Assembly: GCF_047511655.1 (NCBI RefSeq)
Contig: NC_133392.1
Span: forward strand, 25,682,001 to 25,746,000
Direction: 5' to 3'
DNA length: 64,000 bases
From: Castor canadensis
Lineage: Eukaryota; Chordata; Mammalia; Rodentia; Castoridae
The notes beneath the pieces were generated by a model. That model made no database searches. It was not told the origin of the DNA and worked only from the letters and a program-made list of their open reading frames with translations. Shown in pieces: positions 22,501-34,500 of this stretch. A program made the translations under genes and the position numbers. Numbering within the stretch: position 1 is the stretch's first letter; the number at the start of each line of letters is the position of its first letter.

Positions 22501-25500
22501 CAAGAAATACCTATATGTTTCCAAAGTTCATCTGTGAAAAAAGAAAGTACAATTTGAGTACGACTTGAAAGGGTGTGGTGGCAAGGCAAAGGGTCTTTGT
22601 AACATCGTGGTGCTTTAGGGATTAAGAGTGTGGATTTGGTGCGAGGACCACAAATCAGAGAAGGAGTTGAAGAAGACAGAATCTAGAAAAGCTAAGTGTA
22701 TGACGAAAGAAAGTTTCATATCTCAAAAAGGATATGAATTATTCAACAATGATGTTAAGAAAACTGAATAGTTGAAGAAAGTGTCAAATTAGATACTCAT
22801 AATATATCAAAATGCATCACATCAGAATAAGCACTCAGTATAAACAAATCCATTTGAAAAATAGAAGAAAATGAGTAGATATTTTGAAAATAAGATTTTA
22901 GGATTTTTGTGGTTTTCCGACACAAAAAGATTTGAAATATTTAATTACATACAAATTTAAAACTTATGAGCATCAAAAATAAAGCAATTAGAAGCACAAG
23001 AAAGATAGGAAAGGAATTGGCTCAAACAAATCACAAAATTATTAGTGACCAAATGTATTTAAAAAGTCCCATCTCAATATTCATTTTAAAAAGTGTGGTT
23101 GACACTGAGGTGTGATTTTCCCATCTATCAACATCACAACATTTTCAAGATTATGATTGCTAGACAGAATGCAATGAAATGGGTAGCATTCTGGTTTGCT
23201 GAAAGTAGAAGTATAACTTAACATCTTTCTGGAAGTATATATGCCAATTATGATAAGTAGAATTCAGTTTTAAGGAAATATGGTTGAAGATTTATGCACA
23301 AAGAAGTTAACAGCGCTATCATAACAGCAAAAGATGGAAAAACAGTCTATATCCCCAGTATTGTGGATATGGTCAAATAAGTTAAACAGTCTCTAAAGGG
23401 TATTATTGCAAACATTTAAAATCACTTTTTAAAGAAATATTGAAAAATTGATTTTAAAAAACTTTGATGTAATTAAACAAAAAACCAGTATGAGTCAACA
23501 CTATATGTGGGCCCAAATTCCATTTTTAAAAATGGAATATTTACTACATATGACAATCGCTAGCTAATAAAAAGCAAAGTTGCCTTTATTGTATTTTTAT
23601 AAGTAAACACACAGAAGAATATACAGAAAGAAGTTTGCCAAATTTGGTAGTAAAATCACAGAGGATATAAATTTCTCCCTATACTTTTGGTATTTTTTTC
23701 AGAAAACATATTTTTAAATTCAATGAATAAATAAATAATGTTTATAATAGCAACAATAATATATAGTATTCTCTAATAGTTATACTGTTGGATATAAAAT
23801 TATATAATACTAATAAAAATATTCAGTCATCTATTATGTTGTAGAAATATCTATTTAGCAATGGTAGAAAATCATTAAGGTCTCATTCTTCAGAAAAATT
23901 ATTCGTACTTGTGCATTGAATACTCAATGCATGTTTTCTTTGCTGATTAAGCTATGCTAAATAAAGTCAATAAATGGCAAAATCACAATTTGGGGTTATA
24001 TTATGGTGAATTAAAATAACAAAAATGAAAAAGCAGGAAACAGCCATTAAATATACACAGAGCAAGCAAAAGAGACTTTAATATAAATATAAAGGATGAC
24101 CTTGAAAAAGGAAAAGGTAGGCCTGTGAACAGTTAAAAGGGAGGGAAATCAAACCCCCATGTCCTGGGAAGCAGAGATGGACCCTTCCCCATGACGTACA
24201 TTTTAAACATGTTGCTAAGACTTTTAAAGTTATGTTGCATTCCTCTTCTAGAGATACAAATGGCAATAGAACTTCTCATAGTTGTTCCAAGAACTGTAAG
24301 ATACTAAGTGAGGGGCCAGATATGACCTAAGGATACAATAAGGAAATAAGCTAGAATTATTACAACTTCCCAAGGTACTTGAAGTTTGAATAACTGTTCT
24401 AATTGCAATGTTGTATATTTATGAGATATCTTCTATTTCTAGGGTCTTTTCAAATCATGTGAGGACATTTATGGTGCAATATTCTCAGTGTTGCATTGAA
24501 GTCTAGAGACGTGACTAATGGTCTTAATTTGCTCTAGTATCTTTTTAAAATAGATCTCAACTTTGCTCTTAGCTTCCTGTGCATAGTCTTACAAGTCAAC
24601 CAGGAGAACTCTTAACTCCAAATGGTCCAATGCTTTAGAATATCTGAAAATTACTAGAAAAGGAAAAAAACTGTAGGACCATAGTTAATCTGAATTTGAT
24701 AACCAAATCCTTGTAATGGATTTTATATTTTAGGCAACGTTCTTCTGGACTACACTCTACTTTCATTCAGTTACTGTGGCACCTACCTGGCTAGTTGCTC
24801 CTCTCTCCCAGAATTTGAACTGGCCCTCTGGTAAGTTTTAGCAACCTGCAGCTTTCCTTTCACTGGGTTACAATTGAATCTTGTCCTGGATTTTATCAAA
24901 GGAAATACACGTGAAAATCTGAAACAAGGAAAAAAGGAAGGAATAAAACGCCTATTCATAATTTTTATAAAGTTGTTATGTTTAGGCATGGAATTTGGCA
25001 GGGCAAAAACTACTTGAGATAATCGTTCCTTTATTAATGTGCTGCAGTATTTCTCTTGTCAAGTAAAGAATACAATTAAAGTTTCATCTTCTCTGAAAAT
25101 GAATGGTTCTTTTGAGTTGTTAGCAAGCTTTCTTCTCATGGTGAGCTTAAGATGGTCTCTGTCTTAGAGTTTTCAGAGACTTTAGAACAATGTGTCTGAA
25201 GAGTGGGACGTTTACCACACTCTGCAACTTTATAGGAAGTACCTGTGGATTAGACACAGCTTGGGTCTGTGCTGGCTCCATTCACGTGCCCAAATTCACG
25301 ACTGCATTCACTCTGCCATAAACTCTTCAGGTGAAATTTATCTTAATAAGGAAAGTAAAAAGCAAATTCTAGGAATCGTTGAGGACATTCCTTAAATGAC
25401 AGCATTTCTTACATAAAAATGGAAGACTCTAGGTTCACAGAGTCATATTCATCTTATGTACAGTTTTTTAAAATAACTTGAATGAAGGGCTGGAGATGTA

Positions 25501-28500
25501 GCTCAGTGGTAAAGTTCTTGCCTAGCATACTCAGGGTCCTGGGTCGGATACCTGGCACCATACACACAAAAACCCAAACAAAAAAAAGTTTTATTGAAAT
25601 ATATTTGACATAGAAACTCCTGCTATGTAAAGCATATAATGTAAATTTTGACTTAAGTACACCCGCACGAAGCCACCATCATGATTAATATAATGACCTA
25701 TCTCCCCCAAAATTTCCTTGTGCCCCTTGAGACCCTCTTTATTGGCCCTTGCCACACATACTCTTACCCTATCCCTGCCCTGTCCCCAGGAATCATGGGT
25801 GTGTTTCTATCACTCAAGTTTGCTTTTTATTGTTGTTTTGGTGGTACCAGGGCTTGAACTCGAGGCCTACACCTTGAGCCACTCCACCAGCCCATTTTGT
25901 GTTAGGTATTTTCTAGATAGGGTCTTGTGAACTGTTTGCCTGGGCTGGCTTCAAACCATGATCCCCCTGGTCTCTGCTTCCTAAGTAGCTAGGATTATAG
26001 GCATGAGCCACCAGCACCTGGTTCAAGTTTGCTTTTTCTAGGATTTCATATGCAGGGAGTCATACAATGTGTGTTCTATTCTGTCGGCCTTCTTCCATGC
26101 AGCTTGTTTTAGCATTTGCTTATGCTGCTCTATGTATCAATAGTCATTCCTTTCTAGTTCAAGGTGTGGGTATACTATACTGTGTTTATTAGTGACCTGT
26201 TGATGGATGCCCGTCACTGCATGGATGTACAAACAAACCTAGGGGAATGAATGAGGTATAAAGGAGATACAGGAGATGGATGGTAGGGCTGCAATACTAC
26301 AAATTGAGTGACTTAACCAACAGAGATGTATCCCCTCACAATTCTGAATGCACAGGAGAGGAAGCACCGGGGAGAGAAGGCAGGTGCATAAGTTCTGAGG
26401 GCTCCAGATGTAGAAGATGCCTTTCCTAAGGGCAACATGTGACTACTAAACACAGAACTGAAATGGAATGGGCACTAACAATTCAGTCTAACAGACTTAG
26501 GCTGAATCCTGGCCCCGTGATCTTGGGGGAGGCTCAGTTTCCTCCACTGTAAAATTGACATCTTAATATCTCAAGTATGGTTTTAATAAGAATTCATTGA
26601 GTTAAAGTATGCACAATACCAAACAAGGCCTTTTGCATATTTATTATTTATTTAACTCGGTTTCAAAAATGATGACCTTTGGCTCAGAATGTGTTTTGTT
26701 TGTTTTCTAAATTGGGAAATGTTAGAGAAAAAAATTTTCTCTTTGGCCTCTGTCAAACACAAGCAGCGCTAGACTTGTGTTCCCATAGGACAACAGTCTG
26801 GTGTGGGCTAGTAAGTGTGACTGCTCCTTCTGAAAGCCCACAGTGGCTCCACCATCTCAAACAGGGGTCAGTGAACTGTGGCCCATTAGCTAGCTCTGTC
26901 CCACCTCTTGTCTTTGTAAATAAAGTTTTGTGGGAACATTGCTGTGCTTATTTACTTAAATACGGTCTATGGCTACTTTCACTCTATAACATCAGAGATA
27001 AGTTGTTCTGATAGGAACAGTATATGAACTGCAAAGCTAAAAATATTTATTGTCTGGCCCTTTATAGAAAGTGTTTGCCATCCCTTAACCTGCAAGTGTA
27101 CATTGATGACATTTAATTTATTGAAATTAGCTTTCTGGACCCTGTCGGCATTAAAGTTTCCTCACTGGCTTTAATTTATGAAGCAAATCTTTATCCCCTG
27201 ATTTCTTCTGGATAGAATATGTCTCTCTTCTGAGGCATCTTACAGCATAGTGTGGAAGCCTGAGACTTCTGTAACTAAGCAGGGTGGAACTGAGTAAGGC
27301 CAGATTGTATCTCTTCTATACCTCATTCATTCCCTATATTTATTTGTATATCTTATACTTATGAACACTTCTATTAGGAAGTCTGAGTTGGAGGAGAGAA
27401 ACAAAGGGCAATGGAGAGGAGAGTGAGGGAAGGATCAGAATTACTTTTGTGTAAGGAGAGTCTCCATGAGGTTCTGCACCCGCAGAGGTGCCCTGGGGCC
27501 TCATGAATGAGTGTGAACAGATGGGAGACAGAGCCTTCTCCAAGCTTCTGGTCTGGCACCTTAGCTTTTGGAAGCTATGAGAGCAGCCCCCATGGCACTC
27601 TTGGGTGCAAAATAGAAAATATAAGTGGGAATTAGTCCTGTCATGGTGGTCAACTACCTGAGGCTTCACTAAGTGGCTCTGCTGGTAGCAGGGCAGGACA
27701 AAGGGGATCTTGAAGATGAACAGGGAGGAATATGAAACCTGATGACAGCTCCTAGCCTGTGGGCCCCAGGCTGCAGACCGTTAGTTTGACTTCAGGAAGT
27801 CAGACTAGCAAGAGCTCAATGATGGATTCAACTCCTAGAAGGAAATATGTCTAAGAAAACTTTACTTTCGTGTTCTCATGTTTAAAGAGAGCAAAATGGA
27901 TTCATGCATCTTTCGTGTAAGTAAAAATAACAGTTTTGAAGAAAACATTTTAATGTAAAATGAGGGTAGTCTCAGCTGGTAGTCCCAGGCTGGGCAAAGG
28001 GAATAAGGCTGGCTAACTGCCATGCTCACCACCACCACCACTTGCATCAGAGAAAAGTTTACTGAGATTGCAAATGAGTCAGCACATTTACTCTCCACAA
28101 AACAAAAACAAACAAACAAAAAATGGTCTCATTTTAAAGACAGAAATTTTTAGAGCGATTATATATTAAAGCAGAATTTTCAAACAAACAGGTTGTGGAG
28201 ACACAGGGGTACCTATGAGAAAGAAATTGTTCTTGTTCCAATCCACTCATGAGCCTATAACAAACACTGATTAGGTATCTTATACACATAATTTTTCATG
28301 ATTCTGGAAAGTGGGAACTTCAAAATCAAGACACTTGCAGCTTCAGTGTCTGGTGATGGTGTGCTTCCCAATTCATAAATGGCACCTTCTCCCTGTGTCC
28401 ACACATGGTGGAAGGGACCAACTAGCTTCTGTAAGGGAAATGACCCCTTCATTACCCTGTGTTCATTACCTAATCTCTCCCCAGAGGCCCCACATAAAAA

Positions 28501-31500
28501 CTGCATGTATGTGTGTGTATATGTGTGTGTGTGTAGGGGTGGGGATGGACAAAACACTCAGGATACATCAGTCATGCACACACATGGCTAAACGGAATTT
28601 CTAGTTTGTATACAATAATGGTTAACTTTCCAGAAGTCGCAATACCACAGCACCTTAAACTGAGCTATTCAGCTTGGCAAAACAATCACAGCAGCACATC
28701 TGTTCCATAGTTAAACTCTAACCTGAAAAGTGATGCTGGCCTTTATTACTTGGAGGGTGCTAATGAGTACAGTATGACAATATTACACTTTCTGGGAGTG
28801 TCACATAGATAGGGCTCAAAGCAAGGGACAAAGTTCATTTTTTGTTCAAGGAAGCTAATTGGAAAATGCCTTTCAATGTACTATGAGAAACTGAGCTAAC
28901 ACATTTTTTCTTTTCTTCTCAGTTTGATTTTTGGTTTTGTTGCTCTTATGAGCTACTTGCCTAAGTTTATAGAGCTGGTGAGTTGCTGAGTGGGATTCAA
29001 ACCTGAAGGTTCTGAATTCTTTCATAGATTCCAGTGATCTTATGCACAATGGTAGCATGTAACAGGGCATTTCATCTAGTCTGAATGTGGAGTTGTTGCA
29101 GGAGAACTCAGACAAACTGAGAGGGAACCAACACTTTCAGAAGCAAATTTATTAAGCAAGCCAGCAGTAACTCAGCAGTTTTGTGTCCAAAGGCTGAGCC
29201 CCAAGAACAAAGAATACTTTCCTTATATACCATTTAGAGCAGGTTACAGAAATGGGGGGTACAGCTTGTCCCATACATAATCACATATTATTTCATTGGC
29301 TGTTTAACATCTAGGGCGAGGTGACCCTCCTCTGGTCTCCAGGTAACATTCCCAACTCTGGTTTTCCTTTTTTTTCTGTTGCACTCATTAATCTCTCTTC
29401 CCGCTACCTGCCTTCCGGCTACGTTCCCTGCTTTAATTCACAGACCCACTTCTGGGTCAAAAAGCATCATCTTTGATAAAGACCTCAGTACCAGGGGGAT
29501 TAGGCTGGGTAATATCAGGCACGCTCTTAAGATAAGAAACGTCCCTATTAAGGTCTTGAACCCACCTAGGGTTGAGAACTAGCCCCCGAATAGATCACTG
29601 GGGTTCCATCCCTTCCAGGTCTGCACAGGGACAAGGGCAAGCTTTTTCATCTTGTCATTAATCTGTAAACAGCAGTTATTCAGATTTGTTATTATTCCAG
29701 GCTATTGTAGGGAAGTTAGCCAGCAGGTGAGGTTGGGGCTCCGTGTGATTGGGAGCCCCTCACCATTAAGTCTCCAGAATAGTGTCATTGACCCAAGCAG
29801 ATCAAGTCCCCTACCAGGGTAGAGAATTGGCCTTTTGGATGGGAGATACATTAATTCCCAGTAATACAGGTTTTTAGGAGCCAAATGCTCTCCCCATGGC
29901 TGGGGGAGTAGTTTCATTAAAGGGCTGTTGTGGGGATTCTAAGTGGTTCAGTTCTCCACCTGGTGTTGGTTCTGAGGGGAGGAGGTGGTCTTAGACAATG
30001 ATGGACCTTCCCTCCATTTTACCTCCTTACCCTGTTGCTCATAATGAGACATCACATATCCTCTCACTCTCTGGGACACCAGAGCCACCATCCCCTCCCC
30101 TGCATGCCCAGTCTTGTGTGTCTACTGGTGGGAGAATATGAGGACCCCAGGATGCAGTGTTCCTGGCCCAAAGGGTGCTTGCTGGCTATTGGGATATCGC
30201 TTGCCACCCTGTGTGCTTCCCTCTCTTATGGCTGTGTCCCTGTTTGTCAATAAAATATTTCCTGGCCTCTTGGGAAAAAAAAAAGAGCTCTTGTGGGTTT
30301 AGCTCTTTTGCATCCCATGGCAATGGTCCCCCATATTTGTTCCTCCACAAACATAACGTGAAATTACATTCAGAGTTTGTGCTATGGACTCAGCTAGTAA
30401 GAGGAACAGGTTTTTGATTGTAATGGGAAACTCACTTTGTATCTCCTTGTAAAAGGAGTAAAAGACCTCGTATGAGGAGCTCTCATGAGTGATCATGATG
30501 AGTCGAAAATGCAGCAAAGTACCGGGGTCTGTTTCCTTTTTATAGATTAAAATGTCAAACTTTTTCCCACTTCCCAGCCTGTTTCATTGAGTTTGAAAAT
30601 AGTGAAATTTATAGGCTTGCAGGCACCAAGAGTGCAGTCAGGGGTTGCTTCCCTTGTTTGTAAAAGAGTGGCAGTTCCATGTGAGGTATGGACCTCCCCT
30701 TTAAGCCAAGTTGCCCACCTTTTACAACCCCAATAAGGGCAGCGGAGTTGTTCATAGTACATACAACCGATGTCCAACTGTCATCTTTTGGCATATATAC
30801 TTGTCATTTAACCTGTAGATCCTTTCCCAGGTTATCCCCCCACAGTTGCCCTAAGGCCCGGTGTTTTTAGCTATTGCAGCACACACATCAAAGTATATGG
30901 ACACAAGTTTGTTGGGGTCATTAACCCGGGTGTGGTTAACAAGATTTTCAGTGCTGGTGAAGCTCTGGACTTCTAGCCTTTGCTCCCAAGGGCAATAGAC
31001 AGGGTTAAAACAGATATACTGACCATCATGAAAGCACACTGAGTAGGTGGTATGGTTGTGGGTGCATGACACACCATGGTGCCTGCACAGGAATAATAAG
31101 TATGGAAAACCAGAGTTTTGGTAATAGCACTCCCTGCTCAACAGCACTCCCTGCTCGGGCAGTGCGCAAACATGAGTCACAGTCCAAAACCTGGAGATTC
31201 CCAGGTAGAGAGCTGACCAAGATTAGCAAGAAGAATATACAGAACCTCAAAGGTGAGATGGGCGACTCCTCAAGCTTCCACCGTGCATAGACTAGTCAGT
31301 CAGCTTCCAGAGTGACTAGAGCAGGGCTGACATCTCATCGTCTGTGGTCTCCTGTTGTCTGCTGGGAAGTAGGGTTCTGTGAAGGGTGATCTTGTATGGT
31401 GAGGCTGGCTCAGGGATGCACTCTCATTCAAGGGAAGCTGGCTTTACTCAGCTGTGGTGGATCCAGGGAACAATCTCTGCTACCTTAACTGTGGTGGGGG

Positions 31501-34500
31501 TGGACAAAACAACAACAAAAGGGCCCCTACAGTGGGGCTTTAGCAGTTGAACATTCCATTCTTTTACCCAAACAGCATCCCCCCGGTTTATGAGGGTGTG
31601 TGGAAGTTGTTGGGCTAGCGGGGAGTCTTTCTCTTACCCAGTCATTGATTTTTGAGTCAGTGGAGTCATCCTGCTGTTTCAGGGTGAGGTCACCTGTTTT
31701 TTTAAAGTCCCCTCACAGGCCCTTGACCAAAAGGGGTGGACATCCAAAAAGAATTTCAAAAGTGGAGAGATCCATGTGTTTGGTGGGGCTTCACCTAATC
31801 CTGAACAAGGCTATGGGCAGTAATTGATCCCGTAGTAGGTGAGTCTCCTGGTATAGTTTTTCCAATTGTAGTTTTAGAATCCTGTTTATGTGTTTTATTT
31901 TTTCTGAACTCTGGGGGTGGTAGGCCGTATGTAGCTTTTAAGTTATTTTTAATCTCTTAGCCATCAACTGTACCACCTCAGTCACAAAGGTTAGCCCATT
32001 TTCTGAGTCAATAGACACAGGTAATCCGAATCAAGGGATTCTTTAACAGGCCTGGCACTTCTTGGGCTTTTTCAGTCTGAGTGGGGAAGGCTTTTATCCA
32101 TCCTGAGAAGGTGTAGACAAATACCACCAAATATCAGGGATTGTTTCTGGCACACAGACTGCACCTTTCACATATTGTCTTACTTATGTTGGAGAGTTTA
32201 GGGACATAAAAATACTGGGCCAAGGTGGTCTCGAGAGCTGTCTGCCCTGAGTGAGTTCCTTCATGGAACTGCTTGACAAATTTGGGAGCCAGTGACTCAG
32301 GTATGGCAATGTGTCCATCAGTAAACTTCTACCATCCATCTGGTAGAAAATTTCCTCCTTCAGTCTTAAACCAAGCCTGTTCTTGTGAAGTATATCATGA
32401 GTCTCATTTAGATAACGGACACAGGAGCGAGGTTGCTGCCAGTGAGGCCAAGGTTTGTCCTGTGAGGGCTGCTCCCTTGGCTTCCCTATCAGGCTCTCGA
32501 TTTCCCCAAACAGCTGTTGTCTCCCCTTCTGGTGCCCTCAGCAGTGCATGACCACTACTGGCTCTTAGTAATTTTTAGAATTTTTTTGTCCATTTTTAAC
32601 ACTGTTTTTTGCCAAATTAGAAGTCCCAACTGGCAGAGGTCATGTTTTTAATGACAGTGTCCTGAGTCATTACTGCATATCTGGCAAATCGTGTGTTTTT
32701 GGACAAAGCTGTTGCCATCCATGAAATACTCAATGTTCAGATGACTAATGAGCTGGTTGGTCAAGCCTGTCTGGCTGGAGAACACCTCATCCATAATCTC
32801 TAAACAGTCCTGCTCCAGTAGGCCTGAATTAACCTGAAATAGGGTGACTGGGTTTAGAGTCTTAACAACCTCTGCCGGATATGTGGGTTATTACATAACA
32901 TACTTTGATATTTGACCATTTGGGAGTTTGTTAATCTATAATTTTCTTTATATTCCATGACAGTCAAAACAGAGTGGGGAACTTGGACTGTGAGTTTTTG
33001 TCTGAAAGTAAGTTTGTCTGCTTCAGCCACCAAGATGGCTATAGCTGCCTGGGCACACAGGCAGGATGGCCAGCCTTGGAAAACTGCATCAAGTTGCTTT
33101 GATAAATAGGCCACTGGGCAGTGCCAGGAACCTAGCAGCTCAGTCAAGACTCCTACAGTTTCCAGTCTCTCATGTACATATAGGAAGAAGGGCTTTATCA
33201 TATCTGGCAGGCCCAGAGCAGGGGCGTTTGTGAGTGCCCTCTTTATTTTTTTTTAAAGGACTTTTGATTGTTTCTCTCCCCATACCACAGGTTCCTGCTC
33301 CCCAACTCTTTGTGGCTTCATAAAAGGCTTTTACCAAGAAACTGAATCTGGGGATCCAGATCTGGCAGAAACCAGTAGCTCCTAGAAATTCTATAATCTG
33401 TATAGTAGCACATAGTGGGAGTGGGGACTCCTCAGGATCTCCCATTAATATGGAGTTTTTTGGCCTTTTACATTTTTCCCTGTACTTGGAAACTGCTGCA
33501 ACCCTGGCTACCATATCCTTACATGCTTTCTCTAGGTGGGGCTTTAGTCATGTGGGCTAACTGAGGACTGCATCCTGCCAGCAGTCAATTCCCCTGTAAC
33601 TGCTATAAAAACTTTATTGACTATGACCTTATGTAATGACCCCTTGGAGACCCATCCTACACCAAAAGCAGGCCAGTCTATTTCACAGAAGGTCCTAAGC
33701 TTTCCAGGAGTCAGTTTGACATTGTAATCTCCATTAAGTCCCCTCTTAAAGATCTGGGTGGGGGGGTTCTTACTTTGACCTTCTCCCATTCCTCCCATTT
33801 GCCAGACGTCTAGACAGAGACAAAGATGGGAGGGATGAGGGTTGTGGAGAGAAGGTAAGGAGTCCTCCTCTCTGGCACACAAAGAAAAACAAATAATACC
33901 ACTCTCTTTGTCCATCTCTGACCACTCCCCTTGCACGGATTTAGGCATCTCTTGGCCATAGTAAGTCCATATAATCCCCAAACCAGAGGCCCAGTTTGGG
34001 CTCACCTTAGACCATATGATTTTGTCACAGACCCGGGGGTCGGGACTCCACACTCACTTCATAACCAGGCTACGTCTCAGGCTCACACTTTCACACTCTC
34101 ACACCCAGCTCCCTGAACCTGAAATACATGGTTGCTCTCCAAAAAAGGTAGTTACTAGGGTGTCTTTTGAGAGCTGATCAGATTCCCCTTCTGCCTCCTG
34201 AGGCAGGCCTGATGATTCCCAGGGGTTCTTATCAGTCTGATGATTCCCAGGATTCCCAGGTTGGTTCCCTAGCCTTTTCAGATTCCTTTGTACAGCTGAA
34301 GTTGCCTCCTTGGCTTGCTGGGAGAGAGGCTCCCTCCCCTGGATCACAGAGTCCAGTGGCACCTGGTAGGAGTGGCCTTCCTGGCAGGCCAGGGAAGCTG
34401 AGCTACTGACAAGGAGATGTAAACACCACCCTCCAAATCCCGGATGATCCCCCAGAAATGTTGTAACAGGCTCAGACAGACTGAGAGGACATGAAAGCTT

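Larger units (their letters stand above)
21033..24733 (+). other. CFAP43: CFAP43 intron 2
   Basis: 3.7-kb AT-rich intron with one B1 at 21.26 kb. The part from about 22.3 to 23.7 kb resembles a badly decayed LINE. Nothing else recognised. Confidence 0.75.
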
